Source: Accumulibacter sp. (lineage in GTDB: Bacteria > Pseudomonadota > Gammaproteobacteria > Burkholderiales > Rhodocyclaceae). From it: DNA of 5,987 bases. A program made the position numbers and the translations under genes. The DNA lies in NCBI GenBank assembly GCA_003538495.1, contig DPSD01000386.1, positions 1 through 5,987 of the forward strand. The letters are read 5' to 3'. Position 1 is the first letter of the stretch; the number at the start of each line of letters is the position of its first letter. Of the stretch, positions 1-5,724 are shown piece after piece. The notes beneath the pieces are model-generated. The model saw only the letters and a list, made by a program, of their open reading frames with translations. It was not told the DNA's origin and did not search any database.

Positions 1-462
1 TTTCAATCCTCGCTCCCCGTCGCCGGGGAGCGTGTCTACCAGTAATCGCCACAGTCGCGGGAGGCGTTTCAGTTTCAATCCTCGCTCCCCGTCGCCGGGG
101 AGCGTGTGGGAAACACCACGCTGGTACTACCACCACCACCAGTTTCAATCCTCGCTCCCCGTCGCCGGGGAGCGTGTCTCCGCGCTTCTCCCATCCGCAT
201 GACGCGCGACACGTTTCAATCCTCGCTCCCCGTCGCCGGGGAGCGTGTGTGCGACGCGCACCTAGTGTGCGAGGTCAACAAACGGTTTCAATCCTCGCTC
301 CCCGTCGCCGGGGAGCGTGTGTCGGCAAGTATTTCAGCGGTGCCAGCGAGCAGGAGTTTCAATCCTCGCTCCCCGTCGCCGGGGAGCGTGTATGTTCTGT
401 TCGGCGCGGAATATCGGGGTCGTCGGGTTTCAATCCTCGCTCCCCGTCGCCGGGGAGCGTGT
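1..462 (-). CRISPR. Type I-C CRISPR array, leader-proximal part (7 repeats, 6 spacers)
   Basis: Seven repeats lie at 1-35 (first base cut off by the window edge), 72-107, 142-177, 213-248, 285-320, 356-391 and 427-462. All visible copies are identical. In crRNA sense (minus strand) the 36-base repeat is ACA, stem CGCTCCCC, loop GGCGAC, stem GGGGAGCG, then AGGATTGAAAC. The ATTGAAAC end is typical of type I-C. Cleavage at the 3' base of the hairpin would leave the 11-base 5' handle known for Cas5c processing. Spacers are 36-71, 108-141, 178-212, 249-284, 321-355 and 392-426 (36, 34, 35, 36, 35 and 35 bases). The orientation follows from the ATTGAAAC end and from the leader and cas genes on the right, so 392-426 is the youngest spacer. 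The array continues past the left edge, so its full size is unknown. Confidence 0.98.
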
Positions 463-653
463 CGTTCGCGTCCAAGTGCTCGTGCATGCAGCGGTTTTGG
501 ATCGCTTTGCGCGAACCTCGACGCAAACGGGGTGCTGCACCTAAGAGAAAAATGTTGCTCTCAATTTTTTCCATGTAAAAACAATGATATGCAAGGTGCG
601 CGAACCTCCCGCATTTCATTGGCCACTCGTGGTTCGCGCATCGCCGGCCGCAC
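463..653 (-). promoter_or_regulatory. CRISPR leader between cas2 and the first repeat
   Basis: This gene-free stretch begins after the cas2 stop codon and ends at the leader-proximal repeat, which is the place where a leader is expected. It should hold the pre-crRNA promoter and the signals for Cas1-Cas2 integration. The part at about 541-590 is clearly AT-rich, with runs of A and T, while its surroundings are GC-rich. No promoter matches the sigma-70 consensus well. On the minus strand TTGCAT (587-592) and TTTACA in the AT-rich part are only weak -35 candidates. A TCTCAA-N4-TT sequence at 559-570 resembles an IHF site with two mismatches. Assignment as leader rests on position and composition, while the inner sites are inference. 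Confidence 0.85.
508..640. repeat. Three-copy TGCGCGAACC motif in the leader (one direct, one inverted pair)
   Basis: The 12-base sequence TGCGCGAACCTC occurs at 508-519 and again, identical, at 597-608. Its first ten bases also occur inverted, as GGTTCGCGCA, at 631-640. The copies at 597-606 and 631-640 are perfect complements and could form a 10-bp stem with a 24-base loop just past the cas2 stop. No T-run follows directly on the minus strand, so a standard intrinsic terminator is unlikely. A repeated binding site for a regulator or for the integration machinery fits better. The repeats are seen directly, and their function is unknown. Confidence 0.6.
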
Positions 654-944
654 CTACACCAGCAACGGCGCGTCGTAGTCCAGCGCACGAAAACGCCCGT
701 ACTCGCGAACTTCGCAAGCACGCGTTTCCGCGAGGCGATACAGGCGCAGACAATCCTCATCGACGATGATTTCAGCCAGTAGGCGGCGCTCCAACTCCTC
801 AAGTTGCATTCGGTCGATCTTGCACTCGAAGACCGACTTTTGAACCCGCTGCCCGGTGCTCTCGCAGACCTTGGCGACTCGTCTCAGACGGCGGCGCCCT
901 TCGCGGGTCTCTGTACTTACGTCGTAGCAAACGATCACCAACAT
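654..944 (-). CDS. cas2: CRISPR-associated protein Cas2
   Basis: This 96-residue protein is the size of a type I-C Cas2. In the adaptation complex a Cas2 dimer bridges two Cas1 dimers and holds the prespacer for integration at the leader-repeat junction. The N-terminal strand [11 protein letters not shown] carries the conserved Asp8 at the end of beta-1. [10 protein letters not shown] at about residues 32-41 is the second conserved Cas2 block, in a ferredoxin-like fold. The ATG start at 944 is supported by GAGGTGA (951-957) six bases upstream. That site contains the cas1 stop codon, so the two genes are probably translationally coupled; the gap is six bases. It is the last protein gene before the leader and array. 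In other Cas2 proteins nuclease activity is not required for adaptation. The family call is secure. Confidence 0.97.
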   Translation of the reverse strand: MLVIVCYDVSTETREGRRRLRRVAKVCESTGQRVQKSVFECKIDRMQLEELERRLLAEIIVDEDCLRLYRLAETRACEVREYGRFRALDYDAPLLV

Positions 945-950
945 AGGGAT

Positions 951-1982
951 TCACCTCGAGACAAAGGGGAGATAGCTCTCCATTTCGCCACGCAAGGTGC
1001 GTGCGAGAAAGCGAGCCTGTAGAAGCGGCAGCAGACCGATGGCCACAGCCTGCTGGAGCAAGGGGTGCGCAAGTTCTTCCCGCTTCTTTTCTTGCCAGGC
1101 AACGATCACCGTCTTTCGCCCATCGTCGGCCAGCGTTACCGCGCCGCCCTCATGTTCAGTGAAGTCACCCGCCTGAACCTGGCCGCGGTTGATCAGGGTC
1201 AGCGCCAGACGGTCCGCCAACGCCCTGAACTCCTCCATCAGATCGAGGGCCAAAGCGGCGCGGCCGGGCCGGACGGCATGCAGGAAGCCCAATTGAGGAT
1301 CGAGGCCGACTGCCTCGACGGCCGAGCGGCAGTCGTTCATCAGCATCGCGTAGAGGAACGAGAGCAGGGCGTTGATCCGGTCGCGGGGAGGCCGGCGGCT
1401 GCGACCGTCCATGGCGAAGACCGCCCGCGCCTCGGGACGAAGCACCAGATTCAGTCCTGCGAAATACTGGCGCGCGGCCTCGCCTTCGAGGCCTCGTACC
1501 GTGTCGAGATCGCCGGCTGTTGGCAATGCGCGCAGCGAGGCGGCGAGGTCGTCGGCACGCCGTCTCAGGCGAGTTCTGTCGTCGTCGTCCTGTGCCTCGC
1601 GCCCGCCGCGCAAGAGCAGCTGCCGCGTATTTTTTATCTTGCCGGCGACCACGGCGCGAGCGATGGCCAGGGCAAAGGCCGGATCCCCCGCGCGCGCATA
1701 CTGAGCCTGGCGGAGCAGGATATTGCCGGATACAGGCCCTTCCATCCGGGCTTTGAAGCGGCCGTGCTCGCTAAGGAGCACCAGACTCTTGCCCTCATCG
1801 GCCAGCCGATGAATCAGCGCCGGAGAAACCAGCACGTTGCCGAAGAGCACGACGCCACCCAGGTGATGCAGCGGCACGCGGAGCCTGGTTTCCCGTTCCA
1901 CCTCGACGCGAACGGTATTGTTGTCGAGATGCAGGTAGGACATCTGCGTGCCGACGTAAAGCGTGTTGAGCAGGGTCTGCAT
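951..1982 (-). CDS. cas1: CRISPR-associated endonuclease/integrase Cas1 (type I-C)
   Basis: Cas1 is the integrase that inserts prespacers into the array together with Cas2. The protein is 343 residues, normal for type I-C. The N-terminal beta domain begins LLNTLYV and continues with a strand of the LRVPLHHLGGVVLFGNV type. The alpha-helical C-terminal domain holds the metal ligands Glu166 (in GLEGEAARQYF), His235 (in LGFLHAVRPG) and Asp247 (in ALALDLMEEFR). The conserved RPPRDRINALLSF block is at about 197-209. All catalytic residues are present, so the enzyme looks active. I chose the ATG at 1982 because MQTLLNTLYV aligns with the usual I-C start. A TTG two codons upstream (1988), whose bases overlap the cas4 stop as TTGA, is the alternative. 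With the ATG, cas1 starts two bases after cas4 ends. The cas2 Shine-Dalgarno covers its stop codon. Confidence 0.97.
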   Translation of the reverse strand: MQTLLNTLYVGTQMSYLHLDNNTVRVEVERETRLRVPLHHLGGVVLFGNVLVSPALIHRLADEGKSLVLLSEHGRFKARMEGPVSGNILLRQAQYARAGDPAFALAIARAVVAGKIKNTRQLLLRGGREAQDDDDRTRLRRRADDLAASLRALPTAGDLDTVRGLEGEAARQYFAGLNLVLRPEARAVFAMDGRSRRPPRDRINALLSFLYAMLMNDCRSAVEAVGLDPQLGFLHAVRPGRAALALDLMEEFRALADRLALTLINRGQVQAGDFTEHEGGAVTLADDGRKTVIVAWQEKKREELAHPLLQQAVAIGLLPLLQARFLARTLRGEMESYLPFVSR

Positions 1983-1984
1983 CT

Positions 1985-2617
1985 TCAATCTTCGGCAAGA
2001 AAGAGGTCAGCCGCGAGTTCTCTCTGGCGCGCCCGCGCCGCCAGCGGTGCGGGTTGGCAAAGATCGATCAGCGAGCATTCGCGGCAACGCTCGTCATTGG
2101 CCGGTGGTGGCAGGTTACCTGAGGTCAGCGCCTGCCGGATCGCGGCGACCGTCTCTTCGACCTGCGCGCGAAGCCCGTCGCCGATCGCTACCTCTCGGCG
2201 GCGATGCGAGGTGGCGTGATAGATGGCACCGACGGTAACCTCCTTGCCAGTCATCTCTTCGAGGCACAGTGCTTGCGCCGCGAGTTGGAGGTGGTCATGC
2301 ACGCCCTTGGCCGCCTTCCCCTTGCGCCCATGCTTGTACTCGACCGGATACGGCGTTCCGTCCGCGAGAAATTCGACGACATCGGCTTTCCCGACCAGCC
2401 CAAGCCGATCGCACCACAGTGGCACCGAGCGCGCCGTGCGAACTCCCGCCCGCGTTTCCATGCCGGCCTGATCGACGCGCGCATGCACCGCCTGCCCGCG
2501 CATGGTATGCACGTTCTCGGCGAAGGCCTGCTCGGCGTGGATCAGCAGGCACTGGCGCGGGCAATAGCACCAGTGCTGGATCGCCGAGACTGGAATGGGG
2601 TCGGAACTGTCAGGCAC
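1985..2617 (-). CDS. cas4: CRISPR-associated exonuclease Cas4 (type I-C)
   Basis: Cas4 is a RecB-family iron-sulfur nuclease that trims prespacers and selects those with the correct PAM, working with Cas1-Cas2. The 210-residue protein has the N-terminal cluster cysteine in HWCYCPRQC (Cys19, with Cys17 and Cys23 beside it). Three more cysteines, Cys178, Cys181 and Cys187, lie in DERCRECSLIDLC. Nuclease residues are visible: His45 in GQAVH, Asp79 in GLVGKADVVEF, Glu93 and Lys95 in PVEYKHG, and Gln111 in the QLAAQA motif. The start is GTG at 2617, set by a strong GGAGGTGA (2624-2631) six bases upstream. That site lies inside the preceding small gene, which overlaps cas4 by eight bases. All key residues are intact, so it is probably functional. 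Confidence 0.96.
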   Translation of the reverse strand: MPDSSDPIPVSAIQHWCYCPRQCLLIHAEQAFAENVHTMRGQAVHARVDQAGMETRAGVRTARSVPLWCDRLGLVGKADVVEFLADGTPYPVEYKHGRKGKAAKGVHDHLQLAAQALCLEEMTGKEVTVGAIYHATSHRRREVAIGDGLRAQVEETVAAIRQALTSGNLPPPANDERCRECSLIDLCQPAPLAARARQRELAADLFLAED

Positions 2618-2930
2618 CTGGGCTCACCTCCGGGAGTGGTCGCAAGCGGATTTCATTACGGGCAATCACCGCCAGGACGCCGTCAGGCACCTCGGCCAAG
2701 GCACGCAAGGCAGCAGGCAGGACGCCCTCGAAAATGAGTGGCTGCATTCGGAAGAAGAGGATGGTCGGCGACGGAGACACACCCTGCATGACGACCAGAT
2801 CGCCAAAATCCGCGTCGAAGGTCAGCAGACAACGCCCTTCCTTGCGTGCAAGACCACGGACCGCGCGATCGTTGAGGCCCGGGCTGAACAGAGTGCCCGG
2901 ATCGGAAACAATGCGCTCATGCCAGTCCAT
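2610..2930 (-). CDS. Truncated DUF5615 (PIN-like) toxin with a DUF433-like N-terminus, inside the cas operon
   Basis: This 106-residue protein is not a known cas gene. Residues 18-100 resemble the second half of DUF5615 proteins (PIN-like/Mut7-C toxins): GLNDRAVRGLARKEGRCLLTF, then DADFGDLVV with Asp39 and Asp41, and a closing RLRPLP. The usual DUF5615 N-terminus, which carries an acidic DEN-type motif, is missing. Residues 1-14 (MDWHERIVSDPGTL) instead match the typical start of DUF433 antitoxins. DUF433 and DUF5615 commonly form adjacent antitoxin-toxin pairs, so an in-frame deletion joining the two genes is the simplest explanation. The ATG at 2930 has AAGGAG (2938-2943) seven bases upstream; a GTG at 2948 is less likely. 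The end overlaps cas4 by eight bases and contains its ribosome binding site. It is probably inactive as a nuclease. Family calls come from recall of motifs, not a search. Confidence 0.72.
   Translation of the reverse strand: MDWHERIVSDPGTLFSPGLNDRAVRGLARKEGRCLLTFDADFGDLVVMQGVSPSPTILFFRMQPLIFEGVLPAALRALAEVPDGVLAVIARNEIRLRPLPEVSPGA
2624..2631 (-). promoter_or_regulatory. Ribosome binding site of cas4, inside the upstream small gene
   Basis: GGAGGTGA on the minus strand lies six bases before the GTG at 2617. It decides the cas4 start, since no ATG with a comparable site is nearby. It falls in the last codons of the DUF5615-like gene, whose stop codon (2610-2612) lies just inside cas4. Ribosomes finishing the small gene would end next to the cas4 start. 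Confidence 0.8.
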
Positions 2931-3060
2931 TGCCTGACTCCTTTTCACAGACCCGGAATACCTCCGGGGTCAGGCCGTCGCTCGTCGTCATCTTAACCGG
3001 ACCAACACGGTAACTCCCTTGTCCTGGTGCGCACCCTCGCCAAGCCCCTGCAGCGGCTCT
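2931..3060 (-). other. 130-base gap between cas7c and the small gene
   Basis: This is the only sizeable gap between genes of the cas operon, whose other junctions are at most nine bases or overlap. I find no convincing gene in it. A short reading frame of 24 codons starts at an ATG near 2992 but ends inside the small gene and resembles nothing I know. A short GC hairpin (arms 2952-2957 and 2963-2968, loop of five) lies upstream of the small gene's AAGGAG site, and no T-run follows it. The gap probably came in with the toxin-antitoxin insertion and may hold its former promoter, but no clear -35/-10 pair is visible. Confidence 0.45.
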
Positions 3061-3963
3061 TCAACACCGCCTGCTCATGGTGACCCCCGGGGAGACGGCG
3101 ACAGACTGGCCAACCGCGACCTCGTTACCGTCGAAGAGCACGGAATAGGCGCCAAAGGCGCGGACCACTTCCTCGCCCTGACGCAGCACCGTCAATCGGT
3201 CGAACAAGGCATGCGCCGGCGCGTTGCCGAGTTCGGAATCGTGCTTGAACACGTACAGGCCGCGTGTCGCCATTTCGCCGCGAGCGGCGGAACGATCTTC
3301 CTCGAACATGCTTTCCAGTGACTTGAAGAACAGATCCAGATCCGCCTCGCCAAAACCGGTTTGCCGAGCAAGATGCGCTGAAACAAAGCCGTGTGCCCGG
3401 TAGAGGCCGTAGGGAATGGTGAACTTCCGTCCCATCGTGCGGTTATCGCCGCTCTGCTTCTCGGCTTCGGCCTCGGTTGCCACTGCCATGCGCGTGATCG
3501 AATGTTCCAGGGCAACCACCGGCGAAACGGAACGTGCAAAGGTCAGCTGCACGGGGCCACGCACCTGCCCGCAATTGACGCCGGTAGACATGACGGCACC
3601 AAAGGTGCGCACGTCGAAGAAATTCCTGCACATCCACTGGCGAGCCTCATCGACGGCGTCGCCGCCCTTGCGCTTCTTGTCATCACCCTTCAGCAGATCC
3701 TTCTTCCCGATCCCTTCGTAGGCACGCTCATGCTGCCTGTTGAGGATGGCCTTTTCCTTGACGTAGATCTCGTAGGGTGGCTGCTCGCCATGGACGATGC
3801 CGACGTAGTTGCGCACCTTGCGCTTGATGCAGACATCGGTGACCAGACCGTGCCCGGTTTCGGCGTCGAGCCTGGGCAGGTTACCGGCATCCGGATCGCC
3901 ATTCGGGTTGCCGTCCTTGACATCAAACAGCAGCACAAAGTCGTAGCGGTGATTGAGACTCAT
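3061..3963 (-). CDS. cas7: Cascade backbone subunit Cas7c (Csd2 family)
   Basis: Cas7 is the RAMP protein that polymerises along the crRNA spacer and forms the backbone of the type I-C Cascade complex. The 300-residue protein is of normal length. It starts [20 protein letters not shown] followed by AGNLPRLD, the signature N-terminus of the Csd2/Csh2 family. Further family blocks are [20 protein letters not shown] at about 121-140, then TFARSVSPV, and [20 protein letters not shown] in the second half. [20 protein letters not shown] precedes the last strands. The ATG at 3963 has AAGGA (3970-3974) six bases upstream, overlapping the cas8c TAA stop, so translation is probably coupled; the gap is nine bases. 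The C-terminus (GVTMSRRC) ends about where the family does. Confidence 0.97.
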   Translation of the reverse strand: MSLNHRYDFVLLFDVKDGNPNGDPDAGNLPRLDAETGHGLVTDVCIKRKVRNYVGIVHGEQPPYEIYVKEKAILNRQHERAYEGIGKKDLLKGDDKKRKGGDAVDEARQWMCRNFFDVRTFGAVMSTGVNCGQVRGPVQLTFARSVSPVVALEHSITRMAVATEAEAEKQSGDNRTMGRKFTIPYGLYRAHGFVSAHLARQTGFGEADLDLFFKSLESMFEEDRSAARGEMATRGLYVFKHDSELGNAPAHALFDRLTVLRQGEEVVRAFGAYSVLFDGNEVAVGQSVAVSPGVTMSRRC

Positions 3964-3972
3964 GGTCGTTCC

Positions 3973-4365
3973 TTATTCGGCAAGAGGATTGGGAGATGGA
4001 TCCGTCGCGTCCGCATCGGCCCGGTGGAAGAAGAACTGACGTTGGTGGTAGTAGCCAACGGCGAAACGCGCCTGTTCGGTCAGGCTCAGGCGGGCCGGCA
4101 CATCAGCCAGCCCGTCGACGATCTCGGCGAGCAGCTTCTCGAGATTGACGGCTTCGCCGCGGTTCGCGAGCTTGGCGAGGTGGTGATTCTTGAGACGCAT
4201 CAACATTGGCAAGACGGTCATCGGTGTCGTCGAGAAGGCGCCGTAGTAGCGATCGCGAATACTGGCGTTGAGGTTGCCCTGAGCGCGCTCCTGAACACGT
4301 TCCAGGGCGGCGAACAGGCGTCCGAGGCGGTAGCCGGGATCGATATTGCGGGAATCGAGTGACAC
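3973..4365 (-). CDS. cas11c: Internal small subunit Cas11c, translated from within cas8c
   Basis: Type I-C systems are known to make their Cascade small subunit from an internal start in cas8c. Here codon 454 of cas8c is GTG (4363-4365), preceded by a perfect AAGGAG (4372-4377) with six bases between. The product would be 130 residues starting M-SLDSRNIDPGYRLGRLF, close to the roughly 14-kDa size expected for Cas11c. It covers the alpha-helical C-terminal region with LNASIRDRYYGAF, LKNHHLAKL and FAVGYYHQRQ. Cas11 subunits line the inner face of the complex and stabilise the displaced DNA strand. The site and reading frame are seen directly; the role is transferred from studied I-C systems. 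Confidence 0.85.
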   Translation of the reverse strand: MSLDSRNIDPGYRLGRLFAALERVQERAQGNLNASIRDRYYGAFSTTPMTVLPMLMRLKNHHLAKLANRGEAVNLEKLLAEIVDGLADVPARLSLTEQARFAVGYYHQRQFFFHRADADATDPSPNPLAE

Positions 4366-5724
4366 GGTAATCTCCTTGTCTTGGCGGTTGCGAATGAGAT
4401 AAGCCTTGAGCAGGGCAGCGCGCGGGAAGCTCACCTCCCGCTCGGCGCGAATGCGCCTGAGCGCACTCTGCATCAAGGTTTCTGGATACGGCAGCGCCTT
4501 CAGGATGGCGCGCATGAGGTCGCCGCCGAGGTTCGGAGCGACGTTCTCGGCCTTGCCCTGCAGCGCCGTGCTGGTCAGCAGGCGATACAGCGATAGAGGC
4601 GCCGTGGCCTCGTACGCTGGCCGGTCGATTTCCAGGTCCTCAAAATGGCGAAGGAAGGCCGTCGCCAACTCGCCAATGCTGGCCACATGCCAGAAGCGGA
4701 TGGCAAGGCGCGCGGCGTTTGGCGACAAACCCAGGACATGGTAGCGCTGTTCGTCATCGCTGGTGAAAGGCCGGCCATTGCGGACGCTGGCGTAGAGGCT
4801 GGCCACCGCTCGCGTGCCGCAATCCGGATCGTCGCCGCGCGCGTCGAGAAAATCCAGAAAGGCAGACTCGAACGGCGCACCACTCGCTTTTTCCGCCCAG
4901 AACACCGTCGACGCGTCGCCAACCTGCATGCGCTGCCGGGAGCCCTTGCTCAGCAGGTGATTCAGTGCCGTGGTATAGGCGAAAGCCGCCCGGCTGCCGA
5001 CCGGCGCGTTGAAGCTCTGTGCCTTGCCGTACGAGCTGAAGGCGTCGAGGTTGAACGAGACGATGTTGGCACCCGAGGTCTGGGCGCCCCAGACGCCCTT
5101 GATCGATGGATGCAGCCGTTCGATGACATCGGCCTCCCCGGAAACGAGGCAGATGCCGTCTGCCGGCGCGCCCTGCCCTCCTTGCCCCGCACGCAGCGCG
5201 GCAACCACGGCTGGCCGCTGGCAAACCAGAACGGTGTCGGTGTGCAACTGAAAACTTAGCAGGGGGTTCGTTTCCATGACTTCTTGCCAGGCGGGATGCG
5301 CAGGCAGCTCTTCACGGGCCGCCAGCAGGTGTTCTTCAAGAAAGGCTTTGACGGCACGCAGGCCGGGGTCCTCGGGATCAGCAGCAAAGGTATCCGCGAA
5401 CCGCTTGACGAAGGCCTGATGTTGCTCCACGACCCGTTCGCGCTTGCCGCGGGTGTCGACACCGAGGACATACTCTGCCGTGTCCCAAAGCAGATTCGCC
5501 GCCACGCCCGACGTCTTTTTTATGCCCTGCGGCACCAATTCGGCTCGGGCCTCCTTCTTCTTGCCAACACCCTCCCGCCGGTCTGCCAGCTGCAAGAGGC
5601 GTCCGTCGGCATCGAGCACCAGCACGAATGGAATGGCCTTGACTTCGAAGCCCTCGGGAGCCAGGCTCGTTTGCGGATCGGCGGCCTTGCGGGCGTAGTA
5701 GTCGTTAAGCGCCTGGAGAATCAT
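3973..5724 (-). CDS. cas8c: Cascade large subunit Cas8c (Csd1 family)
   Basis: Cas8c is the large subunit of type I-C Cascade, responsible for PAM recognition and later Cas3 recruitment. The 583-residue protein starts MILQALNDYYARKA, the typical Csd1 N-terminus. Family blocks follow in order: GIKKTSGVAANLLWDTAEYV, then VLGVD; ICLVSGEADVIERLHPSIKG, then VWGAQTSGANIVSFNLDAFS and SYGKAQSFNAPVG in the middle; and YRLGRLFAALE, LNASIRDRYYGAFSTTP and LMRLKNHHLAKL near the C-terminus. The ATG at 5724 is chosen over upstream in-frame codons because GGAGGT (5731-5736) is six bases before it and it overlaps the cas5c stop as ATGA. Codons further upstream in this frame would encode an arginine-rich shadow of cas5c. 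The last 130 codons also encode Cas11c from an internal start. Confidence 0.97.
   Translation of the reverse strand: MILQALNDYYARKAADPQTSLAPEGFEVKAIPFVLVLDADGRLLQLADRREGVGKKKEARAELVPQGIKKTSGVAANLLWDTAEYVLGVDTRGKRERVVEQHQAFVKRFADTFAADPEDPGLRAVKAFLEEHLLAAREELPAHPAWQEVMETNPLLSFQLHTDTVLVCQRPAVVAALRAGQGGQGAPADGICLVSGEADVIERLHPSIKGVWGAQTSGANIVSFNLDAFSSYGKAQSFNAPVGSRAAFAYTTALNHLLSKGSRQRMQVGDASTVFWAEKASGAPFESAFLDFLDARGDDPDCGTRAVASLYASVRNGRPFTSDDEQRYHVLGLSPNAARLAIRFWHVASIGELATAFLRHFEDLEIDRPAYEATAPLSLYRLLTSTALQGKAENVAPNLGGDLMRAILKALPYPETLMQSALRRIRAEREVSFPRAALLKAYLIRNRQDKEITVSLDSRNIDPGYRLGRLFAALERVQERAQGNLNASIRDRYYGAFSTTPMTVLPMLMRLKNHHLAKLANRGEAVNLEKLLAEIVDGLADVPARLSLTEQARFAVGYYHQRQFFFHRADADATDPSPNPLAE
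4372..4377 (-). promoter_or_regulatory. Internal ribosome binding site for cas11c
   Basis: AAGGAG on the minus strand, inside the cas8c codons for Lys-Glu (CAA GAC AAG GAG), lies six bases before the GTG at 4365. It is a full-strength Shine-Dalgarno within a long coding region, at the position where I-C systems start their small subunit. Confidence 0.82.

Noticed and set aside
463..498. A degenerate eighth repeat next to the leader end
   Set aside because: The sequence after 462 shares no meaningful match with the repeat, so the array ends sharply at 462.
597..640. Intrinsic terminator after cas2
   Set aside because: The 10-bp inverted repeat has a 24-base loop and no T-run directly after it on the minus strand, so it does not fit a standard terminator.
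106..678. Open reading frames on the plus strand running through the array and leader
   Set aside because: They come from the identical repeats, whose 36-base length keeps a frame open. The spacers contribute random residues and there is no ribosome binding site or family match.
1065..2219. Long plus-strand reading frame of 384 codons opposite cas1 and cas4
   Set aside because: It lies antisense to two secure cas genes and is rich in Arg, Ala and Gln. Such frames are typical shadows in GC-rich genes, and no domain is recognisable.
2984..3063. Possible frameshifted tail of cas7c (a frame after its stop ends in Gly-Val-Thr-Val-Leu-Val-Arg-Leu-Arg)
   Set aside because: The cas7c protein already has normal length and a family-like end. 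The alternative frame has a stop just upstream, and the resemblance is only a few residues.
3391..4362. Plus-strand reading frame of 323 codons opposite cas7c and cas8c
   Set aside because: It is antisense to certain genes and shows no recognised motif. Its length is explained by the GC-biased third positions of the opposite strand.
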